A DNA stretch of 64,000 bases from Strongylocentrotus droebachiensis (GCA_035222895.1 JAVYIG010001049.1:331658-395657); one strand, 5' to 3'; positions 10,431-21,927 are shown, numbered from the stretch's first letter. Program-made: numbers and translations. Notes: generated by a model not told the origin, from the sequence alone.

Positions 10431-10535
10431 TTTTGTTGTTGCTTTCTTTAGCGCCAAAAAAATAAATCTTTCCCCCTTTTTTCCCCTTTTCTTTTGCCAG
10501 GTGGGGGGCCCAGGTCCCCCCTGGATCCGTCACTG

Positions 10536-11217
10536 CAAGGATGTCTTTCATTAATATGATCATCTCTCTTTATCGATCACTTCTTATCCCTGTCTCTATC
10601 CATACACCCTCCCCTATTTATTATGTTCTACTTCCCCTCTTCTTTGTCTCTCTCTCTCTCTCTCTCTCCCTTCCTATCCATTTCAATCAATCATTCCAAT
10701 CAATCAACTCCATTGTATTTTCAATCAATCATTCCAGGATACAAACATTATGATAATATCTAAATAAATGTAGACAAAGAAATAAGGAGTTATTTAGGTG
10801 AGAGAAATGCACCATGAATAAGACTTCATGACATGTAGTGGCTTGACATCAGTTTGGCAATGGCAATTCGAAAAAAGTGGCAAATGGCAAAAAGGGGCAA
10901 TAGAGGAGTAGAAGAGGAAGAAGTCTAGAAGCCCAGCCGAAGTCTGCAAGTGTAGACTTTGTTTTGACTACATTAGAAAGCCTTAAAAACTATTCAATTT
11001 TAGTATCTAATAAAGATCAAATATTTGTTGTTATTTTATTTGATAACCATCTAGTATGATATGATTTTTCATACATACATCAATCGTATTGTGTTAATGG
11101 TGGTGGTGGTGGCCTCGCCCCTTAATTTCCTTCCCTTCCTCTTCCGCCTCCAACACGTCCCTGGAACCTTTGATTGAGGCATGAGGATAAAGTACATGTA
11201 CTATTAACGTAGTCTGT
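10536..11217. other. Intergenic, no gene; CT microsatellite
   Basis: Contains a CT run at about 10647-10670 and a short TCAATCAAT-type repeat (10680-10735), then AT-rich DNA. No coding or RNA gene seen. Confidence 0.4.
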
Positions 11218-11254
11218 CAGGCGCGGATCCAGGGGGGGCCGAGCGGGCCTTGCC

Positions 11255-11270
11255 CCCCCCCCCCCCCCGC

Positions 11271-11301
<31 letters not shown>

Positions 11302-11870
11302 GAGAGAGAGAAGGAAAAGAAGGGAAAGGGAAAGAGGAGAGAAAGGGAAACAAGAAGAGGAAGAAGAAAAGAAAAGAGGGAAGAAGGAGATCGGGGGGGG
11401 GGGGAGGACTTGCCTCCCAGGCTGTTGCCTCCCCCCCCCAAATCAAAAAATAAAAGAGAAGGAATGAAAGGGAAAGAAAAAAGGAAAAGAGGAGATAAAG
11501 GAAAGGAAAAAAGAGGAAGAAGAAAAGATAAGAAGGGGGATATCAGTTGCAATTTTCCCGCCAACAAGTTGTGGATCAGGGGGGGGGGGGGCAAAAGGCC
11601 CTTGCTCCCCCCCCGTCCCCGTTAAAAAAAAAGGGGGAGAAAAGAAGGGGAGATCAGTTGTGGTTAATCCCGCCAACAATTTGTGGAGCGGGGTGGGGGT
11701 CAAAATGACCTTCCCCCCCCCAGCAAACCTAAAAGAGAGAGACAAGGAAGGGAAGGGAAAGGGAAAGAGGAGAGAAAGGGAAAGAAGAAAAAAAGAGAAA
11801 GAAGAAAGGTAAGGGATATCAGTTGCAATTTTCCCGCCAACAAGGTGTAGATCGGGGGGGGGGGGGGGCT
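11255..11870. repeat. Poly-C/G runs and purine tract
   Basis: Three blocks, each a G or C run followed by GAAAAG-type purines, separated by GATATCAGTTGCAATTTTCC and CCGCCAACAAGTTGTGGATC. The blocks are degenerate copies of one another (about 11440-11580, 11640-11690 and 11750-11860). Long frames in this stretch are compositional artefacts. Confidence 0.75.
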
Positions 11871-12184
11871 TTGGGGAAATAAAATTCAAACGAGGTTTAT
11901 TTCTAATTCCATAACGGTGGTTTACAAAATGCTGAAATGACATAATTTTCCGAGATTTTACCTCACTTTTATTTAAGTAAATTATACTTTTTTATGCGTT
12001 TGTTGGAAAATGACAAATTCCTAAATTTAAAGCCAGGCAAGAAAATGCTTCTTGAGATGCCCATATGTCAGGGCCCGCGGAACCGCGGGGATCGGGATCC
12101 TCGAGACCCCCCCCCCACTTTTTTTGAAAAATATATTAAAGAGAAATAGAAAGAAAGAGAGCAAGAAAGAAAAAATAGTTAACT

Positions 12185-13110
12185 GCCAGTGTCACAAAAT
12201 AATGAGGTATCAAAATATGCTCATCTGACCATGATTAAATGCCTAAAACCCCGAGGGCTCTGCCCCCTGGATTACACCTAGGGCCCTAAGGCGGGCCCTT
12301 AGATGCTCATCTGACGGTAATTTAATGCCTAAAACCCCTAAAAAGGGGCCTAAAAAGGGGGAAAATAAATTCAGACGAGGATTATTTTCGAGAGCGGTAC
12401 AACGAATCGTCTTCTTTCTCTAATAATTTAAAGAAACGTCGAAGCTTCCGCGCTTCGCGCGGGAGGGGAGGGAACTGAATTTAGACAAGGATTAAGAGTC
12501 GAGAACGGTACAACGAATCGTCTTCTTTCTCTGATGATGTAATGAAATGTAAAAATTTCCGCGCTTTGCGCGGAAGGGGGGGGGGGAAACTAAATTCAGA
12601 CGAGGATTATTTTCGAGAGCGGTACAACGAATCATTTTCTTTCTCTAATGATTTAATGAAACGTAAAAGCTTCGCGCAGGAGGGGGGAACTGAATTTAGA
12701 CGAGGATTAAAAGTCATAACGGTACAACGAATCGTCTTCTTTCGCTAATGTTTTAATAAAACGTAAAAGCTTCCGCGCTTCGCGCGGGAGGGGAAAAATA
12801 AATTCAGACGAGGATTATTTTCGTGAGCGGTACAACGAATCATCTTCTTTCTCTAATAATGTAATGAAACGTCGAAGCTTCCGCGCTTCGCGTGGGAGGG
12901 GAGGGAACTGAATTTAGACAAGGATTAAGAGTCGAGAACGACACAACGAATCGTCTTCTTTCTCTAATGATGTAATGAAACGTAAAAAACATAATTCAGA
13001 CGAGGATTATTTTTGGGAACGGTACAACGAATCGCCTTCTTTCTTTAATAATTCATTGAAATGTCGAAGCTTCCGCGCTTCGCGGAGGAGGTAGGGGAAA
13101 AAAATCGCCC
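12185..13110. repeat. Satellite 2 (inverted) and satellite 1 array
   Basis: 12185-12350 is satellite 2 on the minus strand (TGCCAGTGTCACAAAATAAT, ATGCTCATCTGACC). 12370-13110 is satellite 1 on the plus strand with unit spacing near 110 bp. Hairpins CCGCGCTTCGCGCGG or close variants occur at about 12447, 12557, 12771, 12879 and 13069; some units have lost the hairpin. Confidence 0.8.
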
Positions 13111-13236
13111 CTCCCTGCACCCATCCCCCACCATTACGTTACTGCTGGTCACCATTACGTACCAATATTTGGCTCGCATAATTTCAAATTTGGGCCCCCC
13201 CCCCTAAGAAATCCTGGATCCGCGCCTGTAGTCTGT

Positions 13237-14859
13237 AGTAATAGTATCTATTTTGCCACTCATGTAAAGTTTTCATTAGTGTTTAAGCAAACCCGATCAT
13301 TGCCAGTAGGTGTATTGTTTTGTTTTTAAATCGGAAATACAGGGCATATTTAGTGATGCAGATTGTTTAGTCTACAGGTCCTGTTACTGTGCCTGCAACT
13401 ATTGTTCTGATGTTGTGTGAATCTCAATGATACCTTTATGCTAATACCTGCCCCATCCAGCCAGGCTGGGGTGGCCTAACGGCCGCAGGATCACCGACCT
13501 GCACATAGCACTACCTATCCCCCTCAAACACACACATACACACCCAACATCTATGCCCGACATATGTATGTTCGTGTGATTCTCACTGATACAGTGTTTA
13601 TGCCCTGCCCTGCCCCGGGGTTATGTAGTCTTGTTTAAAGTTTAGGTGTTTGTTTTGGGGTCAAAATAGTTGAATTGTAGTTATAAATGAAATAAAAACA
13701 ACAAAAACTATAAAATACATGAGTTAAAAAACAATGAAATACGTAAGAAATTATCAAAACAAGAGATAACATAAGGAATAACCTGACTCTTCAATTTGTT
13801 TGTGTTGCATTACTATTCCAAATGTTCTAACAAATATATGTAGTGAAAAAAGAATGCTTAAATATGAATAATATATGATTTATGGGCAAAATGTGAATGT
13901 TATGACCTAATTTGCATAAATTACCATAAATATGCAAATTAGTGAATTTTTCAAAAAAATTGAAATTACCATAGTATTATATACACTTCACTTGACATGC
14001 ATGCAAATTTTCGCGGCGATCGGCGTTGAAACGGCCGAGATCTTAGGGGGCATATGGAAACGTTGTATCATCCGCTCAATCTGACTTGCGGGCAAAGAAC
14101 AAATAAGCATTTTCCCATGAAAAAGTGAAGTTTTCTAAAATGTGCGTTTCTTTCCAGCATTGGGGCGCCCGGGAGTCACTCGGGTAACATTTCATAAAGT
14201 ATAATATAAAAAGACCATATGCAAATTTTCTGTACTTTCGTCGGAAAAAATACATTTATCCAGCACAATGTCGTCTCTTTTTGCATTGGAGAAGAGCAAA
14301 TAGCGAGTTTCAATCACACTTTGGCCGCTCTCGCAAGCTCTCACTCGTTTCACTGTGGTCAAGCGACTTTGGGGCAAGCGGTTAATGAAAATACTAATCG
14401 TTAGCTTTCTTCTGGTATTAAACTTGTTTTGATTGATTGTATAATTTTGTCGGAATAAAGGAAACAAAAAGGCTCGACCAATAACTTATCAGCGTCTGAA
14501 TTGACCTTTTGACCTTGAATTCCCTGATGCAAGCGCACTAATGACGTCATCTTCGCTAAATCGGTGTCTTTTATCGTAAAATGCGACACTTTCACAATGT
14601 TTATACATCTTTTTTAATTATTAGTAAGATATAACATATTTTGTCTGATATCACTGAAGTTTTGGGTATTATTTAACGAGTAATTTTTAAATAAGAGCCA
14701 TTTTACTGTTTTATTTTACTGGATCGTACCATTAAAGTCGCAGGGTAGAAAGATGCATTTTCCAACCGCGCCAAATTTAATTTACGTTCCGACATTCTAT
14801 TAAATGGGTTCGTGTTGTTAAGAATCCATTGCTTTCTGCTCCACCAAACGTCCACATGC
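13237..14859. other. Intergenic, no gene seen
   Basis: AT-rich DNA. Near 13995-14050 is GCAAATTTTCGCGGCGATCG followed by GGGGGCATATGGAAACGT, which looks like a dispersed repeat. The short frames at 14192-14595 lack any recognisable domain and I do not call them genes. Confidence 0.35.
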
Positions 14860-15150
14860 GGAGTCGTTTATCAACTAAATTATTCAAATTTATGGATGCT
14901 TCCTTCCCAGGTGTTCGTGTTGTTGAAGCATTTCATTCACCTGCTATCATTCTTTGTACTCCAATTGCCAGAACGCAAATTACATTTTGTTTTTATAGTT
15001 TCATCGGAGTCGTTTATCAACTAAATTATTCAAATATATGAATGCTTCCTCCCCAGGTGTTTGTGGTGTTTATGCATTTCATTCATCTGTTATTATTCTT
15101 TGTACTCCAATTGTTAGAATACAAAATGCATTTTGGTTGTATAGTTTCAT
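14858..15150 (+). repeat. Tandem duplication of about 146 bp
   Basis: Two copies in direct orientation, each starting GGAGTCGTTTATCAACTAAA and ending near ATAGTTTCAT (about 14858-15003 and 15004-15150), differing at scattered sites. Short frames run through both but show no recognisable product. Confidence 0.75.
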
Positions 15151-15369
15151 GCAATAAGTAAGTCAATAAAAGAGTATGTTCTGCACAATAAAAACAATGT
15201 GTGTCCCTATTGTACAATGTAATGTGTCCCCTCATTTTGTAATAGTTAATTTACCCATTCACATAATGGAACTACCTGCCCGATGAAGCCAGTGACCCGT
15301 GACCCCTGAGCACTCAACACCGTGTGGGAGTCAGTTTGTGGTCAACTTCTTTTATGAGACACTATACAA

Positions 15370-15651
15370 GCAAACGTTTCCATATGCGGGGGTCAAATAG
15401 ACCCCCCCCCCAGTAAAAACCCGGTCTGAAATAGCCTAGTTAAAATAGGGTTAACGCCCTCCTTTTAACTTAAAACAATTCATATAAATGTTCAATTCAC
15501 TCAATCAAAAATGCCTCATTATGTACCATAGAGCATATTAAGTTTAACAAATTTCCGGACCCCACACCGTAAAGGCTTCGCGGTTCGCGCTCGCAATTTC
15601 GTACATTTTACGCCCCCCCCCCCCTTCGGACAAATCCTGGATCCGCCCCTG
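15370..15651. mobile_element. hAT-like right terminus and dispersed repeat
   Basis: 15370-15460 is the inverted counterpart of the repeat at 4040-4130. The stretch ends CCTGGATCCGCCCCTG at 15651, a right terminus of the hAT-like family, preceded by a C run. Its partner left end is uncertain. Confidence 0.5.
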
Positions 15652-15819
15652 ACTTCAAGAACTTACGCTGAGTAAGACTGGGTCGGTGGCAAGTTCGTCC
15701 GAGTAAGACGGTATGGACAGCTAATGGTGTAAGTAAAATATTTATGGGATATTTACTGCGGCAGGGATTAGCTTACGCCGACTAGGAAGCCCCCGTTGAA
15801 CATGACTATAATATAAAGG

Positions 15820-15823
<4 letters not shown>

Positions 15824-15852
<29 letters not shown>
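15824..15852 (+). repeat. GT microsatellite
   Basis: An uninterrupted (GT)n run of about 29 bp, followed by GT-rich sequence. Confidence 0.9.
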
Positions 15853-15859
<7 letters not shown>

Positions 15860-16520
15860 CATTCGTGTGTGGGGGGCGGGTAGAGGAGGGGGTCTGGGTG
15901 CACTATTGTGTCGGCCTGCCTTTGAGATTTGTCCAAAGTGAAATCATGCAATGATTGTTTTTTTGTGTACACCTCACAATCATCGTTGTCAGTACTAAAA
16001 TCATTGAGAGAGAAAGAGAGAGAGAGAAGGAGAAAGAACACAGACACAGAAAAAAAAGCTTTCCTTTTATGAAATTGCTTTCTCTTTTTTTCTCAATAAT
16101 AAGTGCTTCCTCAAGTATTTTCAAGTAAAATAACAAAAACTAATACCAGTGAGTCTAAATACATTCTCACAAATTCTACACGTTTTACTGTAAGCAGATT
16201 TGCATGTCGACCACGTCAGCGCTTCTGGACACGCACGAACGAGAAGAGTTGGCTGCTGTGCTGGCCTTGGTGCAAAATAACCCTCTCCAATTATCATCTT
16301 AACAATGTAATTTGTCACGATTAAACGATAACAGTTTATTAATTATTAAGGGGGGAGGGTAATTGTTCCCCCGTTAGGAGAGGCTTATCGTTTTAGCAAA
16401 GCTTTAAGATGTTTGAAATTTGTTTGAGATAATGTGTAAGCCCTTGCCAGGGAGCAGCAGATTTAAGTAAATTTAGGAAAAATCCGGCATGCCTGTAATC
16501 GTTCCAAAAAAGGTTACCTG
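15860..16520. repeat. Segmental duplication copy A, second part
   Basis: Matches 58125-58826. The shared landmarks in order are TGGGTGCACT(A/G)TTGTGTCGG, TGT(A/G)CACCTCACAAT, a GA-rich run, AAATGCTTCCTCAAG-type sequence, CTGGCCTTGGTG and finally AATCCGGCATGCCTGTAATC. On the minus strand this lies upstream of the unknown gene and could hold its promoter or a 5' exon. No frame is conserved between the two copies, so I do not call an exon. Confidence 0.75.
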
Positions 16521-16884
16521 TATTTTTTTTTAAGCACGATGATGTTTGATCGAGGGATATCACATTGTACACTTCAGAAAGTACCTTGCCGAAGACTATT
16601 TAAGGATATCTTGTCAATACTAATTTATATTCAAGTATCCATTGTGTAAGTTATTATCATCGCCTTATCGGAGGGCCAACACACGTAAAACAAACTTCTA
16701 TTTCAATCATTAACACTGGCCTGATTACCTCCACTGTAAGGATATCAAGCACAAATATATGAAATTTAATATAATCCATGGGCCGCGGAACCTGGGAGCG
16801 AGGCCGCAGGGACAGCAGCCCCCGTACTTGTTCAGCACACACCCTACTTCGTCGGCTGCCCATAAGAAGGCTATAACTTCCATT

Positions 16885-17165
16885 AAAGGAAAAGTCCACT
16901 CCAAAAAATAACTTATTTCCAATAGAAGCAGAAAAATCAGACAAACCAATGAAAAAAAGTTTGAGCAAAATCAGATAACTAATAAGAAAGTTATGATTTT
17001 TTGAAAAAGTATATAAAAATATGGAACAATGGAAATCACTACACAAATTTCCAATTTGGTACTTTTACAGACTTCTTCAACAATGCATAATTTTCTTATT
17101 AGATATCCGATTTTGCTCAAACTTGTTTATCTTATCTTATCTATTTCTAGCTACCTTTATTCAGG
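16885..17165. mobile_element. TIR element, eroded copy
   Basis: The left arm AAAGTCCACTCCAAAAAATA..GTTTGAGCAAAATC is followed by an inverted right arm (about 17078-17150, GATTTTGCTCAAACTTGTTT). The same family is complete at 21928-22653. The right tip is decayed. Confidence 0.7.
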
Positions 17166-17460
17166 TGCTGGTATATTTTTTTTTTGTGTGTGGAGGAGGG
17201 GGAGGGGGGTCCTGGGGTTTTTGTGAATGTATTTTTGTATAATTAATTATTTTATTATGAAGAACAACTATTGTGGGGGGGGGGGGAATTTAGGGACCTA
17301 TATGCTACTCGCTACGACTTACGAGATGACAAATAGATTTTATTTATCTTTAGTCACCTGGTGCAGTTTAGGATTTGTAATTATTTATTTATTTATTATT
17401 TATACGTTCATTCATGGGGGGGGGGGGGGGAGCCTGATTTCTTGAATTAATTTTTTTACA
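17165..17460. other. Poly-G rich spacer, no gene
   Basis: Contains G runs at 17190-17210, 17273-17286 and 17415-17430 in AT-rich sequence. Frames here are not convincing. Confidence 0.4.
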
Positions 17461-19340
17461 TGTGTCTATCTTAAATTCTTTAAAAAAAAAGAAAAAATTA
17501 TATTGGGTATGGGAATGTAGTGGGGGCTGGCTTAAGTGGCCGCTACTCCCTGTATTTATGTTCCGTTAAGCGATATCACTTGAATTTTTGTCGATTTTAG
17601 AATGAAGGTCTACATTGCCTGAAAATCGCTCATCTAAAGATATATTTGTAAGTTGAAAACAACTCAGAGGTTATGTATTTGATTTGTTTCAAGTTTCCTT
17701 TTTTAAGCTCTTATCATTTCGCGTTATCACAGGGCCTTCTGTAAAACAAACTTTAATTGTAATCATTAACAGCACTGGTGACCTCCACTGTAAGGTTATC
17801 AGACATAAATAAATCAAATGTAATATGGCATAATCACTTAATATTGGGATTACTGAGCAGGCCATGCTCGAACTTCGTATTTTTTTGCGGTAGGCCTACT
17901 TATACAACAGGCGATGAAATAGACCGTTATTTATTCAAGTGTCAAAATGCCCTTCTGTTACAGTCTACAATTTTCCCTCCGTACAGAAATGCAGAAAATG
18001 GTAGGCAAATGCGTGCGGTTGCTTCAGTTGTATGTATACTATGGTAGACATTTGTACGAGATATACCGGGCAAGAAAAGGAGTTGTTTTATTGCACGCTT
18101 ATCCTATATTAAAGCATTATTTGGTGTCACGTGATAGCTTCTCAACCAAGTTTACATTGCCTAAAAAAAAAAAATTGTCAATAGAAACAAATTTGGAAGT
18201 CATTTATTTGAATGATGTTAATTCTCCATTCGTTCACTTCATAATATCATGTCGACTTATCACAGGACCTGCTGACGTAAAATAGACTTTCATTTCAATC
18301 ATTAACAGCGCTGATGACAGCCGTAAGGATGCTTTTAACAAAAAAAAACTTTTTTTCTTTCTATTCATATCAATGACTAAATAGACGTTACTATACTTCC
18401 TCGATATATTTGATACTTTTGGCCTTGGGGTATTTTACAATGAAATGTCTACATGTGCCTCGCTAAGAATCTTTTAAAAAGAAGAAGAAACAAATGAAGG
18501 GGGGAGGGGGAGGGCTTGAGGTGCCATTATTGGCCCTATTTCTGTTAAGCTCGATCAAGGGATATTACTTGTGTACTTCGTGGGCTGTCCGTAAGAAGGC
18601 TATTACAGCCACTAACAATACATACCTCCTAAAGAAACTGTTTTTACGTACGACCATTAGCTGTAGGATTCGAGAATGCATAGATTAGTATTTCATAATG
18701 AGATTCGTCTTGCTCGGTTGCTCTGCTCGCTCCGCTAGCAAGCACAATTTAACAACCTGCAAAGCTATGCATTGTGGCTCTTTAAACTCTTTAGGTAAGA
18801 TCTATAACCATTGGAGGCGTGACTGAGTGAAATACACATTTTAAATAGTGCCCCATAGAGGGTCAGTGACTCCAAGGGAATGAGGGATGTCTCTCTCTGG
18901 GGAATGATTAACATTCTCCCTCTTGACTGAAGAAATCGCCATAAGGTATCTAAATTAACCTATCCTCATTTTGAAAATGGAGATCGGGAGCTAGATTTGC
19001 CTGTGTGGTAACACAAATATTATCTTTTAGACAATGCATGTCATTCGGGGGAGGGGGATGCTTTATGGTTCTTGAATTCATTTTCTACATGTGTCTGGTC
19101 TAAAATTTGTTATAATCAAGAAATAACTTGTGGAGGGGTTTATTAATAGAAACACAAAATCTAACGTCATTTATTTGAATTATGTCAAGTCTCCATTGTT
19201 TAATTTTTTATCATTTCGCCTTATCACAAGGACTACATACGTAAATAGACTTTATTTTCAATCAATTACAGATATCAAGCAAAAATATATCAAATGTGAT
19301 ATGGCGTAATCAATTGATATCGGAAGTACTAATCAGGCTA

Positions 19341-21140
19341 TACTTGAACTTCGTATCTTTTGCAGTAGGCCTAGTTATTGCCTCTAGACTTGATTTGATG
19401 ACCAGCGATCAAATAAACCAATCAAATATTTATGCAAATGTCAAAGTGCCCTTCTGGTTATCATTTACTTACATTAAACAAATTTCCGCCAATTCCATTA
19501 CAAATAAATAATTCAGCAATTTGAAGGCAGTTATATAAAGATCAAATGGATTCCTTACGCATTATACGGCACTAAACAATATTATAGTCTATTTAGATCT
19601 GTAACCTCATTTCAAATACCGTGCAAGTTATAAGCAAAGTACAAACATCTTAACAATCTCCTGTTTTCTCAAATTGAATATTTTGGTAACACCATGAATT
19701 AGCCTCACCGAAAGGCTAATTCATTTTCCGCAATCATTATTGCGCTGTTGGGTCGAAATTTGACATTAGATGGCTAAGTGAATGTGACCAAAATAATTAG
19801 TATTGTTAGTAAAATAGTAAAGTCACCTTTTTCTTTGTTTTGCGTCAAGTTAACAGTGCCAGGAATGACATACGAAATGATAGAGGGATATGAGTTACGT
19901 TCCATATTTGCGATGAGGATTTATTGACCTCTAATATCAGCTTTGGAACACCAATCAGTGTCTTATTGTACAAAATTGTTTATGCTCTTCGAGAGTTATA
20001 GTTCATTTTCCTACCTACTTTTACGAAAGTTACCACTAAATACTCTTCTTTTCCTAAAATATATGGTAGGCTTAGTTTTTCTTTTCTTGTAATAGATCTA
20101 CCAATAGAAAAAATTCACTTCAAACTTTGGGCATTGAAATATAAAATGATCGATTGTTTGTAATATATAATGTTTGGCAATATTCTCCGAGTCCGATATC
20201 GTGTTTAAGTCAGATATTTATAGTAATTAATGCTTTACTTACCAAGTCTGACTTGATGTATGGACCAATGGGTCTTTTCAGTCAAATCGTTTAATTCTGA
20301 GAGTTCTTTAAAGATCGCGTTAAATGTCATTTAGATAACTACCTTTCTGCCCCATGGATTTGTTATAAATGTCTGCTTCTGTTATAAAAAAAAATCACTT
20401 TAATTTAGTTTTTTCTTTTCATTGTTAAGTCACGTATGTCTGTGTTTTGTTTAATCTAACCTTTTTTTTTAGCCAGTGATTCGGCTCGTTCATTTCCAAA
20501 TGGACCACAATGGGCTGACAACCCCTAACATTTTACTTCCATACCATTACTTCAGCCTGTAACATTTCCATATATTTCTACCACTATACTTAGTTATTTG
20601 TTATTTTGAATGGCATTCAAAGCTGTGATTGAATCAGTCCGAAGAACCACTGCATTTGAAATTATATTATTCTATCCATTCCAGTGCTATTAGAATGTCA
20701 ACCAATTCAGCCCTAATAAGAGTGGTATTATATATTTTGTAGAATGAATTTATTTTAATTTTCAGTGTACACAAAGCTATTTCTGTATCAACTCCGCATC
20801 GTTTAGAGGCATCTGTGTAAGTTGTAAAACAGTAGTCCCAATTTTAACGAATAATTTCATTAGTGTAGGTTCTTGATTCTACTTGTGACGAGAACTGTTT
20901 ACTGAGATTATATTTAATTCAGGTTGAAATGTTGTAGTGCCAATATGGTTTTCAGCCGGATTATTATTTTTTGATGCACAGAAATAATTTTTTTTTTTTT
21001 TTTTTTTTTTTTTTATCTATGAAAATATTTCTTTCTCAGATTCAAAGGCATTTCACCACACTTTATTTGCAGAGCATTTAGAGAGGTTAGTTGACTTCCG
21101 CCGGTGGTTAACTTGAGAGCCTGATCGATGTTGTATAGAG
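19341..21140. other. Intergenic, no gene; long poly-T
   Basis: AT-rich sequence without a recognisable gene. A poly-T run occupies about 20987-21014. Confidence 0.4.
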
Positions 21141-21147
21141 TCTAATA

Positions 21148-21495
21148 CACCAGTTTATGGTTACAACAGTGCGCAAGCGCAGACATGGGCGCCATTTTAA
21201 CTTACGGGTAAACAGTTACGGTTTGTAGGTCAGTGGTTTGTTTACCCGTAAGTTAAAATGGCGCTAGAGGTCAGTGGTTTACGCGTAAATTAAGACGACG
21301 CCCATGCAAATATGATGTGAGCGCACAGTGCAAGCAGTGACCCAACAAAACATGCGCATCTGAAAACATTGATGACATCACTGCTTGCGCTATGCGCTCA
21401 CATTATATTTGCATGGGCGCTATCTTAATTCACGCGTAACCTAAATGGTTTGTTTACCCGTAAATTAAAACGGCGCCCATAACCGTAAACTGGTG
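21148..21495. mobile_element. Foldback MITE, TA-flanked
   Basis: Outer inverted ends CACCAGTTTATGG and CCGTAAACTGGTG are flanked by TA on both sides. The interior holds further inverted arms: GCCCATGCAAATATGATGTG (about 21301) against CACATTATATTTGCATGGGC (about 21398), and repeated words TTACCCGTAAGTTAAAATGG in both orientations. TA flanks would fit a Tc1/mariner-like element but are weak evidence. No coding capacity. Confidence 0.65.
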
Positions 21496-21533
21496 TATTT
21501 CTTTTTGAGATAATAACTCGCACACTGACTTAA

Positions 21534-21927
21534 CCCTGCTGGAAAGAACACACTCATTCACAGTGTGAATTACACTGTAAATCACAGTGTGCTCCACAAT
21601 GTTAAATTGGGCGCGTTTTCACATTGTGGTTCACAGTGTGGATAACCGGAAAAGGAAATAACACACTCATTCACAGTGTGAATCATACTGTGTTTCACAC
21701 TGTGAATCATAGTGTGCTCCACAATGTTAAATTGGGCGCGTTTTCACATTGTGGTTCACAGTGTGGATAACCGGAAAAGGAAAGAACACACTCATTCACA
21801 CTCATTCACAGTGTGAATCACACAGCTCGACACTGTGTTCACAGTGTAAACTGTGATTTCACACTGTGATTCACACTGTGATTCACATTGTGAATGAGTG
21901 TGAATGAGTGTGTTCTTTCCAGCAGGG
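21534..21927. mobile_element. MITE built of CACAGTGTG palindromes
   Basis: Terminal inverted repeats CCCTGCTGGAAAGAACACAC and GTGTGTTCTTTCCAGCAGGG, exact over 20 bp and extending further. The interior is a dense run of near-palindromic 9-mers (CACAGTGTG/CACACTGTG, spaced by AAT or ATT). It also contains a direct duplication of about 125 bp (GCTCCACAATGTTAAATTGG at about 21591 and 21716). The left flank is TAA and the right flank AAA, so a 3-bp target duplication is possible but imperfect. No coding capacity. Confidence 0.8.

Larger units (their letters stand above)
5265..10535. mobile_element. Probable decayed hAT-like element with satellites
   Basis: The left end CAGGGGCGTCTCCAAGG and the right end CCTGGATCCGTCACTG resemble the termini of the complete element at 11218-13228. 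The internal order is also alike: a poly-G run, a long purine tract (5355-5625), then the same two satellite families. A LINE has inserted at 6452-8864. The 8-bp flanks (TGTCCAAT and CAAGGATG) do not match, so the two ends may come from different insertions. Treat the unit as inferred. Confidence 0.4.
11218..13228. mobile_element. Non-autonomous hAT-like transposon with 8-bp TSD
   Basis: The ends are CAGGCGCGGATCCAGG on the left and its exact reverse complement CCTGGATCCGCGCCTG on the right. They are flanked by a perfect 8-bp target duplication, TAGTCTGT (11210-11217 and 13229-13236). Eight-bp duplications and CAG-type ends are typical of the hAT superfamily. There is no transposase frame. 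Inside, in order, are a C/G tract, a purine tract (11280-11860) broken by further G runs, an inverted piece of satellite 2 (12185-12350), six or so units of satellite 1 (12370-13110) and a short unique right end. The element is therefore a carrier of satellite arrays. Confidence 0.9.
16530..19340 (+). repeat. Decayed tandem repeat, four copies
   Basis: Four degraded direct copies recognised by TTATCA(C/T)..G(A/G)(C/G).. followed by AATAGACTTTCATTTCAATC-like sequence, CATTAACAGC, CTCCACTGTAAGG(A/T)TATCA and AAATATATCAAATGT. The copies start near 16655, 17715, 18245 and 19210. A second shared block, TTAAGC(T)CGAT..GGGATAT(C/T)AC and TTCGT(C/G)GGCTG(C/T)CC, recurs near 16530, 16850, 17565 and 18545. 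There is no conserved coding frame. Confidence 0.6.

Noticed and set aside
5265..10535. A confirmed complete hAT-like insertion
   Set aside because: The ends are of the right type but the 8-bp flanks differ, so only a probable decayed element is reported.
11204..11943. Several frames of 67-166 residues on both strands
   Set aside because: Same purine/poly-G composition artefact inside the hAT-like element.
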